DNA of 64,000 nt. Origin: an uncultured Dysosmobacter sp. Its GTDB lineage: Bacteria > Bacillota > Clostridia > Oscillospirales > Oscillospiraceae. Under the pieces are notes generated by a model, which searched no databases, had not been told where the DNA came from, and saw nothing but the letters and a program-made list of their open reading frames with translations. The DNA lies in the NCBI RefSeq assembly GCF_947631165.1, contig NZ_CANRKH010000011.1, forward strand, positions 22,826 to 86,825. The letters run 5' to 3'. Both the position numbers and the translations under genes were made by a program. Of this stretch, positions 16,091 through 24,317 are shown piece by piece. The number at the start of each line of letters is the position of its first letter. The first letter of the stretch is position 1.

Positions 16091-16671
16091 CGCCGCCTCC
16101 TTCCCACCCGGGCCAGGAGTTGGGCCGTCATCAGTCCGGCCGCCACCGACAGCACCGAGGACAGCCACACCGCCGGGAGGATATCGAAGGGGGTCTTGCA
16201 TCCGGCGGCGGCCCGGACTGAGGCGATGGTGGCGGGCAGCAATTGGATGGAGGCGGTGTTCAGCACCACCAGCAGGCACAGCTCATCGCTGGCTGTACCG
16301 CCGCAGCCCCTGGCCATCCGACGAGCGGCCTGGATGCCCAGGGGGGTGGCGGCATTGCCCAGCCCCAGCAGGTTGGCGGAGACGTTGGCGGAGACGGCGG
16401 CCAGCGTCTCCGGGTCCCGGCAGGCGTTGGGCAGCAGCCGCCGCAGGATCGGGCGGAAGGCCCTGGCCAGTCCGCCGGACAGGCCGCAGACCCGCATGAT
16501 CTCCATCACACCGCTCCAAAGACACAGGATCCCCGCCATGGAAACGCTCAAGTCAATGGCGGAGCGTGCGCCGTCCAGGGCGGCATTCGCCACCGCGTCC
16601 AGATTTCCGGTAAGGAGGCCAAACACCAAAGAGAGCACCACCATCCCGGTCCAGACCCATGCCATCGCCAT
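16087..16671 (-). CDS. spmA: Spore maturation protein SpmA
   Basis: A 194-residue membrane protein with the Gate domain. The NVSANLLGLGNAATPLGIQA motif is characteristic of SpmA. Other support is the N-terminal TM pair (MVVLSLVFGLLTGN) and the LCLWSGVMEI segment. It is translationally coupled to spmB. GGAGGCGG precedes the start at 16671. The operon diverges from abrB, so the 130-bp gap at 16672-16804 should contain both promoters; a sporulation sigma-factor site for spmA was not identified. Confidence 0.92.
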   Translation of the reverse strand: MAMAWVWTGMVVLSLVFGLLTGNLDAVANAALDGARSAIDLSVSMAGILCLWSGVMEIMRVCGLSGGLARAFRPILRRLLPNACRDPETLAAVSANVSANLLGLGNAATPLGIQAARRMARGCGGTASDELCLLVVLNTASIQLLPATIASVRAAAGCKTPFDILPAVWLSSVLSVAAGLMTAQLLARVGRRRR

Positions 16672-16729
16672 ATCTGCCGCCTCCTTTTGAACGAATTGTA
16701 AACTATGCTAAAAAATTTGCAGATTTTGA

Positions 16730-16759
16730 TTGACAAATTATGACATAATGTGATATTGT
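16730..16759 (+). promoter_or_regulatory. Promoter of abrB with palindromic sites
   Basis: TTGACA (16730-16735), 18-bp spacer, TATTGT (16754-16759). The spacer contains the palindrome TTATGACATAA, and TGACAA/TTGTCA bracket the promoter. These AT-rich symmetrical sites would suit AbrB autoregulation, which is an inference. Confidence 0.65.
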
Positions 16760-16804
16760 CAGTTTCACTGAAAAGTGGGAATTTAGCGGAAAAGGAGAAA
16801 TCGT

Positions 16805-17047
16805 ATGAAATCGACGGGTATTGTGAGAAAGGTGGATGAACTGGGCCGGATTGTGCTTCCTATCGAGATGCGCCGCACCCTGGACATCGCGGAGAAGGAC
16901 GCACTGGAAATCTATGTGGAAGGCTCGTCTGTCATTCTGAAAAAATACAAGCCCAGCTGTATTTTCTGTGACAGCAGCAAAGACATCACGGTTTTCAAAG
17001 GCAAGAACGTCTGCCCCAAGTGCTTGAAGGAACTGAAGAGCCTGTGA
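16805..17047 (+). CDS. abrB: AbrB-type transition-state regulator with C-terminal CxxC pairs
   Basis: An 80-residue DNA-binding protein. Residues 1-50 are very close to Bacillus AbrB (KSTGIVRKVDELGRIVLP, then EKDALEIYVEG and ILKKYKPS), giving the swapped-hairpin AbrB fold. The last 30 residues are not the Bacillus multimerisation domain; they hold CIFC and CPKC, which look like a small zinc ribbon. AbrB proteins repress post-exponential genes until Spo0A rises. AAAGGAG lies ahead of the ATG. Cysteine-ended AbrB proteins are common in Clostridia. Confidence 0.92.
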   Translation: MKSTGIVRKVDELGRIVLPIEMRRTLDIAEKDALEIYVEGSSVILKKYKPSCIFCDSSKDITVFKGKNVCPKCLKELKSL

Positions 17048-17073
17048 GCGCTGCCACGCTCGCAACAAAGCGG

Positions 17074-17112
17074 AACGCCCCCGCGGTCTGGTGGACCACG
17101 GAGGCGTTTTTC
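17074..17112 (+). terminator. Terminator after abrB
   Basis: An inverted repeat AACGCC..CGCGGTC with arms closing as GACCACGGAGGCGTT, then TTTTCG. Confidence 0.75.
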
Positions 17113-17123
17113 GTATGCCTGTC

Positions 17124-17294
17124 ATACTGTTTCCTGATAAAAAACTTTAAAAAAGTTTTTTGCGGCGCATCGCGCCGCCGCGCCTACGTCGCGCGGGAAA
17201 AGTATGGACTTTCATCACAGGCGGTTTCGCCGCCGGGGCCGCATAAGCGGCCCCAATAAAACAATTTCATTGTTTTATGAGTGATTATTAGTAT
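17124..17294. repeat. Dispersed hairpin-chain repeat, copy 2
   Basis: A 171-bp element from ATACTGTTTCCTGATAAAAA to ATTAGTAT, with the same hairpin order as copy 1: AACTTTAAAAAAGTT, GGCGCATCGCGCC, GGCGGTTTCGCCGCC, GGGGCCGCATAAGCGGCCCC, ATAAAACAATTTCATTGTTTTAT. Its last base is the first base of the rsmI stop codon, so the element abuts a stop codon just as copies 1 and 3 do. Confidence 0.8.
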
Positions 17295-18124
17295 CACCGC
17301 TCCAGTGCGGCGGCGTACAGCTCGTTTTTGGAAAGGCCGGTGTGCTGGGCCACCTCCTTGGCGGCGTCCTTCAGGCGGAGGCCCTGTTCCTTCAGCGCCA
17401 GCACCTGGGCCACGCCGTCCTCCAGTGTGACGGCGGCTTCCGTGCTGGGGGCGGCGCCGGCCACCACCAGCACATACTCGCCCTTGGGAGCGTTTTCGGC
17501 ATAATAGGCCGCGGCCTCTCCCAGCGTGCAGCGGCGGGTCTCCTCGTGGAGCTTGGTCAGCTCCCGGCACAGGGCAACCCGCCGGTCCGGCCCGAAGGCG
17601 GCGGAGAGGTCCTCCAGCGTGGTCCGCAGCTTGTGAGGGGCCTCGTGGAAGATCATGGTCCGCTGTTCGTTTTTCAGGCTGTCCAGATGCTCCCGGCGGC
17701 TCTTTTTGTTGACGGTCAGAAAGCCCTCGAAGGTGAACCGCCCGGTGGGCAGTCCGCTGACGGCCAGGGCGTTCACCGCGGCACAGCAGCCGGGGATGGA
17801 CAGCACCTCCACACCGTTTTCGGCGCACAGCCGCACCAGGTCCTCGCCGGGGTCGGAGATGGCGGGCGTCCCGGCGTCGGTCACCAGGGCGCAGGACTCC
17901 CCCGCCAGCAGCCGGGCCAGGATGGCCTGCCCTGCGGTGATGTGGTTGTGCTCGTGATAGCTGACCAGGGGCCTTTTGATGGCGAAGTGATTCAGCAGCT
18001 TTACGGATACCCGGGTGTCCTCCGCCGCGATGAAATCCACGGTCTCCAGCGTCTCCACCGCCCGGGGAGAGAAGTCCCCCAGGTTACCGATGGGAGTGGC
18101 GACCAGATACAGCGTGCCGCTCAT
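17294..18124 (-). CDS. rsmI: 16S rRNA (cytidine1402-2'-O)-methyltransferase RsmI
   Basis: A 276-residue tetrapyrrole-methylase-fold enzyme that uses SAM to methylate the 2'-O of C1402 in 16S rRNA. The start GTLYLVATPIGNLGD, AAEDTRVSVKLLNHF, VTDAGTPAISDPGE and the FLTVNKKSRREHL region are diagnostic. The ATG at 18124 overlaps the stop of the upstream tRNA methyltransferase. Length is normal. The 3' end touches repeat copy 2. Confidence 0.95.
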   Translation of the reverse strand: MSGTLYLVATPIGNLGDFSPRAVETLETVDFIAAEDTRVSVKLLNHFAIKRPLVSYHEHNHITAGQAILARLLAGESCALVTDAGTPAISDPGEDLVRLCAENGVEVLSIPGCCAAVNALAVSGLPTGRFTFEGFLTVNKKSRREHLDSLKNEQRTMIFHEAPHKLRTTLEDLSAAFGPDRRVALCRELTKLHEETRRCTLGEAAAYYAENAPKGEYVLVVAGAAPSTEAAVTLEDGVAQVLALKEQGLRLKDAAKEVAQHTGLSKNELYAAALER

Positions 18125-18855
18125 GGCGTGTCCTCCTGTTGCCTGAAATAGATGGCGTCCAGCTCCGCCGTGGGGGAGCCGCCGCTGTTTTGCAGAAGCA
18201 GAGGGGCCTCGATGACCAGTCCCGGCTTCCCGCCCCGGCGGGCCTCCAGCAGAAGCAGGGAGGGGGCCGCCCCAGCGGTCTTGCAGACGAAGCGCAGCCG
18301 TTTCGGCTCCATGGCCGCCGCCCGCAGGGCGCAGAGCAGATCGGTCAGCCGCTCCGGCTTGTGGACCAGGCAGAAGCTGCCGCCCCAGCGGAGCAGGTAG
18401 GCCGCCGCGGCACAGACATCCTCCAGGGTGCAGGCCACCTCCGCACGGGCCGTTCGCAGGGCGGCGTCCGCCGCCCCACGGCCGTTGGCCGTTGGATAAT
18501 AAGGGGGATTGCATACCACCAGGTCGGAGCTGCCGGTGGGGAAGCGCTCCCTGATCGTACGCAGGTCCAGCGCCCAAAAGGCCAAGCGGTCCGTCAGGCG
18601 GTTTTCCGCGGCGGCTTTTTCTGCCAGCCGCACCGCTTTTTCCTGGATCTCCACACCGGTGACATACAGATCCGGCTGCCGCTGGAGCAGCAGAAGGCCC
18701 AGCAGCCCGGTGCCGCATCCGAGATCGCACACCCGCAGTCCCGGCTTCAGCCGGGGCAGGGAGGAGAGGAGAAAGGTATCCGTTCCGGGGCGGAACAGGC
18801 CGTCGTCATAGACAAAGCGAAAGCCGCCGGGACAAAGGGTCTCCCAGTGTTCCAT
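18121..18855 (-). CDS. tRNA1(Val) (adenine37-N6)-methyltransferase-like protein
   Basis: A 244-residue class I SAM methyltransferase of the TrmN6/YfiC family. SAM motif I is VCDLGCGTGLLGLLL, motif II acid GVEIQEKAV, and the catalytic NPPYY motif shows that an exocyclic amino nitrogen is methylated. The N-terminus (GFRFVYDDGLFRPGTDTFLL) is characteristic of the family. In Firmicutes this gene is regularly next to rsmI, as here with a 4-bp overlap. GGGGAGG precedes the ATG at 18855. Confidence 0.88.
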   Translation of the reverse strand: MEHWETLCPGGFRFVYDDGLFRPGTDTFLLSSLPRLKPGLRVCDLGCGTGLLGLLLLQRQPDLYVTGVEIQEKAVRLAEKAAAENRLTDRLAFWALDLRTIRERFPTGSSDLVVCNPPYYPTANGRGAADAALRTARAEVACTLEDVCAAAAYLLRWGGSFCLVHKPERLTDLLCALRAAAMEPKRLRFVCKTAGAAPSLLLLEARRGGKPGLVIEAPLLLQNSGGSPTAELDAIYFRQQEDTP

Positions 18856-19062
18856 GCAGGCGCCTCCCCTCTTGTTTATGATTTTCTCTATTATAAAGGA
18901 AAAACCGCCGTCTTGCAACGGCAGAAATAGACCCAAGCGGGGAGCCTGAGGCCCGTCTCTTGTAAAAATTGCTAAAATGTGGTATCTTATGCATGACCTG
19001 GGACGGACATGTTCCGGTGGAGCCGCCGTCCCGGACATAAACGAAAAAAGGAGCAGATCAGC

Positions 19063-19809
19063 GTGGAATCCTTCAAGCAAAATTTGACAGAAAACAGCTA
19101 CTCCCGCCAGGAGGAGCTGACGTTTTGGGACTGCGACCGGGACCAGAAGGCCCGGGTCGCGGCGCTTTTGAGCAAGATGGCGGTGTTTGCCGGCTACGAC
19201 TACGATGCCCGGGGCCTGACCCATCAGGTCCTGTATGACCGGCGGGAGGTCTTCCTGCTGTCCCGGGCGGCGCTGCGCATCCATGTCTGTCCCCAGGCCG
19301 GGGACGTGCTGGACATCACCACCTGGGAAAACGGCGCCCGGGGCGCCCACATGCAGCGAGTGTTCGAGATGCGGGACCAGACGGGCCGCCTGTGCGTCAG
19401 CGCCAAGAGCGACTGGATCCTGGTGGACCCCTTGACCCGGAAGATCCTGCGTCCCAACTCCTTCACGGCCAAGGCCCTGACGGTCTGTCCCAAGGAGATC
19501 GACTGCCCCGCCCCCCGGAAGGTGGTCCTGCCCAAAACGGGATTGGAGGAGCTGGGGACCCGGATCGTCCGCTGGTCAGACCTGGACGGCAACGGCCACC
19601 TGTTCAGCGGCAACTACGGCGACATCATCTGGGACGCCCTGCCCGCCGGCCTTCAGGAGCGGACGCCTCAGGAATTTTATATCAACTACTGCAAGGAAGC
19701 GACCCTGGGAGAGGAGCTGCGGCTGGTGGGCGTCCGGGAGGGAGAGACCTTCCGCATGGAGGGGTTTGGCTCGGACGGCGCATGTTTTTCCAGTCTGTGC
19801 GTGTTTTAA
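19063..19809 (+). CDS. Acyl-ACP thioesterase
   Basis: A 248-residue double hot-dog thioesterase of the FatA/FatB-like bacterial family; it releases fatty acids from acyl-carrier protein. The first hot-dog has ARVAALLSKMAVFAGYDY and VCPQAGDVLDITTW. The second has the RWSDLDGNGHLFSGNYGD motif, including the conserved Asn and His. The GTG at 19063 is preferred because AAAGGAG lies 9 bp upstream; an ATG frame from 19009 has an unlikely Arg-rich start. The gene stands alone and has no obvious terminator before the AT-rich region upstream of the adhesin. Confidence 0.88.
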   Translation: MESFKQNLTENSYSRQEELTFWDCDRDQKARVAALLSKMAVFAGYDYDARGLTHQVLYDRREVFLLSRAALRIHVCPQAGDVLDITTWENGARGAHMQRVFEMRDQTGRLCVSAKSDWILVDPLTRKILRPNSFTAKALTVCPKEIDCPAPRKVVLPKTGLEELGTRIVRWSDLDGNGHLFSGNYGDIIWDALPAGLQERTPQEFYINYCKEATLGEELRLVGVREGETFRMEGFGSDGACFSSLCVF

Positions 19810-20062
19810 AAAAGCACGGAAATTTATGCAAAAAAACAAACACCAGGAAAGAGTGACAAAAGTAAACTTCTGGTGCCAAATTATCCATAAATGTAAAATA
19901 AGAGGGCAAATAGACCGCAAAATGCACAAAAAACATGCGGAAAATACACCTGTTTTTTTTGCGCGTTTTTTGGAAAAAGAAGTGTGGTTTGTAACCGGTT
20001 TTGTAACCGGCGTATGGTAATATGATATCAAAGGGGAGCGGAGAAGAAAGATTTGGACGCCC

Positions 20063-20105
20063 AACAGGGGATATCCCCTGTTCTGCTTTGCTTCACAAAG
20101 CAGAA
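20063..20105. repeat. Two consecutive perfect palindromes upstream of the riboswitch
   Basis: AACAGGGGATATCCCCTGTT (20063-20082) is a perfect 20-bp palindrome. It is followed directly by a 10-bp perfect inverted repeat (TTCTGCTTTG and its complement, loop CTTCA, 20081-20105). They would lie in the 5' leader between promoter and aptamer, or act as an operator. Confidence 0.75.
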
Positions 20106-20138
20106 TGTGCATTGCATATCCAACGCGGGGAGCCGCGC

Positions 20139-20254
20139 CGATGATAATGCTGCAAAGAGCAAACCGTCTGAAAGGGCGGGACGCAAAGCCTGGGGGCTAA
20201 AACGGAGAGCGCCAAAGATCCTGTCACACCGGCTCGGCCAGCAGGCTTTCCATC
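20139..20254 (+). ncRNA. GEMM-I (cyclic dinucleotide) riboswitch, A20-type variant
   Basis: The core matches the GEMM-I aptamer: GAGCAAACC, a stem capped by a GAAA tetraloop, GGGACGCAAAGCC, and then GGGCTAA as tetraloop receptor. The 3' side CCAGCAGGCTTTCC aligns with the closing strand that contains the ligand-contacting C92 in Vc2. By eye, the base before GCAAACC, equal to G20 of Vc2, is A. Natural A20 aptamers are known to accept 3',3'-cGAMP. The aptamer ends 11 bases before the GGAGG of the adhesin gene with no terminator between, which suggests control of ribosome access. Confidence 0.82.
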
Positions 20255-20277
20255 AAAAAGAAAAGGAGGTTGAAAAA

Positions 20278-23025
20278 ATGGCAAAGAAGAAGCTGCAAAA
20301 ACTGTTTGCCGTACTGTTGACGGTCAGTATGGCCATGAGCCTGCTGAACCTCTCGGCAGCGGCCGCCGGAGGTACTGCTTCACTGCTTTCCGTAGAGCTT
20401 CCGGAGGGAACGAGCACGACTCTGGAGGTTCCTGTGGGGACGACGCTTGAGGATGTCATCGCACAGCTCCCGGAGGAACTGAACGCGACCATCCTGATCG
20501 TGCCGGTGGCACCGATGAGTTCAGTGGTTCCTGAGATCCCGGCCGCGCCTGTGGATCCCGCCGATCCCACGGACCCTGTCGATCCCACGGACCCTGTCGA
20601 TCCTGTGGATCCCGCCGATCCTGTGGACCCTGTCGATCCTGTAGACCCCACTGATCCTGAGACTCCTGAGAACAATGAATCCACTGAGTCTGAAGGCTCT
20701 GGCGCAGATCCTGAGGCTTCCGATGAAAGCGGTGAAATGTCGGCGGAGCTGATCCATGAAGATCCTCTGCCTGAGAACAACAATAGCAACGGCACTGATG
20801 TAAGAACCCCCGACGTGCCCGATCCCGACGTGCCCGATCCTGACGTGCCCGATCCCGACGTGCCCGGTTCCGACGTGACTGATCCCGACGTGCCCGATCC
20901 CGATGTGCCCGATCCTGACGTGCCCGATCCCGACGTGACTGATCCCGACGTGCCCGGCCTTGATGCGACACTCCCCGAGGGGATCATTCCTGATGTGCCC
21001 ACCATCCTGAGTACGGAACCCGTCCCTGCCGATACGACTGTGCCCGTCACTTGGGAATGCCAGACGGAATATGATCCTGAACAGTTAGGCACTTATACGT
21101 TTATTCCCAAACTGATGAAGGACATTTATGACAACGCGTCCGAAGTGGAATTCCCCACGATCAACGTCATTGTGCGGAATATCGTAAAGGTAGAGACTGA
21201 GGAAGCACTGAATGCGGCTATTGGAAACGCTCAGCAAACGCAGCAGCCGACTGTGATTGATATAACCGCCAATATCGCTTTAGCTGAGACAGTCGTCATC
21301 CCAGAGGGATTTGACATTACATTTACTTCAAAAAGCAGTGCTCCGCTTTGCCGGACAAAAAATGCTGTGATGATCCAGATCGAGAAAGGCGGATGCCTGA
21401 CGCTGGAAAAGATCAATCTGAATGGTTCCAGTAAGGAATCAAAATATAGCGTCTCTCCCATTGCCTGTGCGGGCAACATGACCTTGAAAGACGGCGCTGT
21501 GATTTCCGGCTTCCATGCCTATCAGGGCGGCGGCTTGACCGTGGAAAATGGCGGCAGAGTCATCATGGAAGGCGGCAGGATCACAGGCAATACGGCCAGC
21601 AGAGTTACTGAAACAGACGAGGGAACCTATGGCGGCGGCGTTTTCATCGAGGACGGCGGCACCTTCATCCTGGAGGGCGGCCTCATCAGCCGCAATACGT
21701 GTACGATTGGTATAAGCTCAACGGCTTCCTATGTTTCCGGCGGCGGTGTGGCTGTCGGTAACGGCGGACGATTCATCATGGTTGGCGGCTCGATTGAAAA
21801 CAATGAGGCAGATGGCGCTTTTGGCGGCGGCCTCTCCATTGGCAATCTTACGACTTCGGGCTGTGTTGCCGCGGGAGATGTTCAACTGTGGGGCGGTACG
21901 ATCCGGAACAATTCCGCGAGGACAGGCGGCGGTATTTATGTTGAACGATTCAGCACACTGGTGCTGGAACGGACTGCCGTGACGAACAATGAGGCAAAAA
22001 ACGCAATGCCAGAAGGTCTCCCTCCATGGATGGAAGCATTTTTTGATGGAGGATATGGCGGAGGCGTCTGGTATTGCAGTTATGGGGGCGGTCATTTTTA
22101 CGCGACCTCCGGCGGCCTGATCACAAACAATACTGCGAAAAAATCCGGAAAGGACTTTGTTGCACAGGCGAGCTTTGAGGCAGATATCCACCTGGCTTCC
22201 CGGCTCCACGATGGAACGCCTGTGGAATGGTATCAGGATCCCGGAGCTTCCGGGTGGACCGACGAGACCATCGGCGACTCTCCGATCCCGGACCTGGACA
22301 AATATGTGGCTGACTGGTACGCAGAAGAGAGTGCTCCTGTGGGCCAAAGCCTCGCGCTGCGCAGCGAGACCACCGGAAGCGCGAGCGACAGCTACTATGA
22401 CTTTTTCGTCGTGAACAATAAGGCGACTATGGAGGGCGGCGGCATCGCCTGCAACGGAACACTGACCATGGGCGAAGATCGGGATATGACCCTGACGGTG
22501 AAAAAAGTGTGGAAGGGCAAGCCCGAAACTGGCCACCCCACCTCTGTTCAGGTGGATGTACACCGTGACGGCCGTTATCTGGAAACGGTGACGCTGAGCG
22601 AGGAGAACAACTGGACTGTGACGCTGAAGGATCTGCCCGCGGCTGACTACACGGTGAAAGAGCGGGCGGTGACGGGTTATGCTGCCGCATATGCCCCTGA
22701 TACGGCGGATAGCGGCGCACCGGTCATTACGATCACAAATACCTACAACTCCGGCGGTGGCGGCAGCCACGAGGACCCTGATGACGACCCGCGCGATGAT
22801 CCTGACCCTGAGGATATCCCCGATGAACCCACGCCTCTGACGCCCGGCCCCGAGGAGCCTCCCGTGACGCCGGAGGAGCCGGTGGCGGAGCTTCCCGAGG
22901 AGGAGATCCCCCTGGTCGAGATTCCCAAGACTGGCGACATCTCCGCGGCGTGGCTGGCCCTTACGGCCCTGTCGGCGTTGGGCCTGGCTATGGTGAGCCT
23001 GCGCAAAAAGCGGGAAGAGGCCTAA
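20278..23025 (+). CDS. Sortase-anchored beta-helix surface protein with Cna-B domain
   Basis: A 915-residue secreted protein. Signal peptide at residues 1-30; an acidic DPxDP repeat region (~84-131); a second repeat of PDVPDPDV units (~177-228); an Ig-like segment (~230-300); a parallel beta-helix region of GGG-rich turns (~300-740, for example GGGLTVENGGRVIMEGG); a Cna-B domain (LTVKKVWKGKPETG to ITITNTYN, ~740-825); a Pro/Glu/Asp spacer; the sorting motif IPKTGD near 881; a hydrophobic helix; and a basic RKKREEA tail. It is probably a wall-anchored adhesin. AAAAGGAGG precedes the ATG. The riboswitch upstream links it to cyclic dinucleotide signalling. No sortase is in the window. Its GC content is lower than its neighbours. 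Confidence 0.88.
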   Translation: MAKKKLQKLFAVLLTVSMAMSLLNLSAAAAGGTASLLSVELPEGTSTTLEVPVGTTLEDVIAQLPEELNATILIVPVAPMSSVVPEIPAAPVDPADPTDPVDPTDPVDPVDPADPVDPVDPVDPTDPETPENNESTESEGSGADPEASDESGEMSAELIHEDPLPENNNSNGTDVRTPDVPDPDVPDPDVPDPDVPGSDVTDPDVPDPDVPDPDVPDPDVTDPDVPGLDATLPEGIIPDVPTILSTEPVPADTTVPVTWECQTEYDPEQLGTYTFIPKLMKDIYDNASEVEFPTINVIVRNIVKVETEEALNAAIGNAQQTQQPTVIDITANIALAETVVIPEGFDITFTSKSSAPLCRTKNAVMIQIEKGGCLTLEKINLNGSSKESKYSVSPIACAGNMTLKDGAVISGFHAYQGGGLTVENGGRVIMEGGRITGNTASRVTETDEGTYGGGVFIEDGGTFILEGGLISRNTCTIGISSTASYVSGGGVAVGNGGRFIMVGGSIENNEADGAFGGGLSIGNLTTSGCVAAGDVQLWGGTIRNNSARTGGGIYVERFSTLVLERTAVTNNEAKNAMPEGLPPWMEAFFDGGYGGGVWYCSYGGGHFYATSGGLITNNTAKKSGKDFVAQASFEADIHLASRLHDGTPVEWYQDPGASGWTDETIGDSPIPDLDKYVADWYAEESAPVGQSLALRSETTGSASDSYYDFFVVNNKATMEGGGIACNGTLTMGEDRDMTLTVKKVWKGKPETGHPTSVQVDVHRDGRYLETVTLSEENNWTVTLKDLPAADYTVKERAVTGYAAAYAPDTADSGAPVITITNTYNSGGGGSHEDPDDDPRDDPDPEDIPDEPTPLTPGPEEPPVTPEEPVAELPEEEIPLVEIPKTGDISAAWLALTALSALGLAMVSLRKKREEA

Positions 23026-23045
23026 GCCCCTGCCTGTGAAGCAGT

Positions 23046-23078
23046 AAAAAAACCGCTCCCGATGGGGAGCGGTTTTTT
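23046..23078. terminator. Bidirectional terminator after adhesin gene
   Basis: AAAAAACCGCTCCC, loop GAT, complementary arm, then TTTTTT; it serves the adhesin and the convergent oxidase gene. Confidence 0.85.
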
Positions 23079-23085
23079 CAGCGTC

Positions 23086-24105
23086 TTAATATCCGTAGAG
23101 CATGGAGCGGTCAATGTCCGCCAGGCAGTGGGCACCGCACATGGCCATGGTGTCGGCCAGCTCGGCCTTCAGCTTGTCCACATATACCTGCACGCCCTCG
23201 GCTCCACCGCCATAGACCATGTTCACGAAGGGGCGGCCGATCAGCACCGCGTCGGCGCCCAGGGCCAGTGCCTTGAACACGTCCATGCCGGTGCGGATGC
23301 CGCCGTCCACCAGAATGGTCATCTGGCCGCCCACGGCGTCAACGATGGCGGGCAGCACCTCGGCGGTGGAGGGGCACTGGTCCAGCACACGGCCGCCGTG
23401 GTTGCTGACCACGATGCCGCTGGCCCCGGCCTCCAGGGCCTTCCGCGCGCCCCGCACCGTCATGATGCCCTTGAGGATGAAGGGCTTGCCCGCCATGGCG
23501 GCGATCTCCTTCAGCTCCTCCACGGTCTTGCTGCCGGCGGGGGGCTGCAGGTTCTTCAGGAAGGGCAGACCGGCGGCGTCGATGTCCATGGCGATGGCAA
23601 AGGGATCGGCAGCCTTCACCAGGTCCATTTTTTCCCGGATGGTGTCCATGTTCCAGGGCTTGACGGTGGGGATGCCGCAGCCGCCGTTTTTCTTCAGCGC
23701 CTCGGCGGCGGCTTTCATCACGGCGGGATTGGTGCCGTCGCCGGTGAAGGCGGCGATGCCCGCCGCCGCGCAGGCAGGCACCAGGATATCGTTGTATTGC
23801 AGGTCGTCGTATTTATCGCCGTAGTGCAGCGTCATGGCCCCCACGGGAGCGGCAAAGACCGGCAGGTCCACCTTGTGGCCGAACAGCTCGAAGGTGGTGT
23901 CCACCGGCTTGTTCTCACAGATGGTATCCATATTGACGCACAGCTCCTGCCACTTCTGATAGTTGCGGATGAAGCCGGTGCCGATGCCCTTGGCGCCGGG
24001 GCCGGGGACGGTGTTTTTGCAGGCCAGGCCGTTGCAGGTGGGGCAGCCCTTGCAGTAGGGACCCATGCAGGTCCGGGCGTTGGCCAAAACTTCCTGATAT
24101 GTCAT
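23086..24105 (-). CDS. FMN-dependent alpha-hydroxy-acid oxidizing protein with Cys-rich N-terminus
   Basis: A 339-residue TIM-barrel flavoenzyme of the lactate/glycolate oxidase superfamily. The FMN and catalytic motifs are GIVVSNHGGRVLDQ (catalytic His-Gly-Gly-Arg) and ILVDGGIRTGMDVFKALALGA. Unlike classical members, residues ~10-25 contain five cysteines (CMGPYCKGCPTCNGLAC). This suggests a metal or iron-sulfur site, found in the anaerobic branch of the family. The substrate and electron acceptor are unknown; in an anaerobe it is more likely a dehydrogenase than an oxidase. GGAGGG supports the ATG at 24105. Confidence 0.87.
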   Translation of the reverse strand: MTYQEVLANARTCMGPYCKGCPTCNGLACKNTVPGPGAKGIGTGFIRNYQKWQELCVNMDTICENKPVDTTFELFGHKVDLPVFAAPVGAMTLHYGDKYDDLQYNDILVPACAAAGIAAFTGDGTNPAVMKAAAEALKKNGGCGIPTVKPWNMDTIREKMDLVKAADPFAIAMDIDAAGLPFLKNLQPPAGSKTVEELKEIAAMAGKPFILKGIMTVRGARKALEAGASGIVVSNHGGRVLDQCPSTAEVLPAIVDAVGGQMTILVDGGIRTGMDVFKALALGADAVLIGRPFVNMVYGGGAEGVQVYVDKLKAELADTMAMCGAHCLADIDRSMLYGY

Positions 24106-24317
24106 GTTGATTCCCTCCGAAACGATGTAAAGTTTTCTTATTCTCTTAGCGGAAAGCTGGAATAGCAGGAACATTGTACCGCGCAACGGGAAAAAAGGCA
24201 AGGCGTGAGAAAAATTTTGCGGAAATGCGCCGTGGACGGGAACTTTTTCCGGGTTTTCCCGTCTATACAGGCAAACGGCTCCGTGGAAGAAGGGCTGTAA
24301 AAGAGGAGGACGATACG

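Noticed and set aside
20541..20960. Minisatellite or CRISPR-like repeat in the adhesin gene
   Set aside because: The DNA repeats encode in-frame DPxDP and PDVPDPDV protein repeats.
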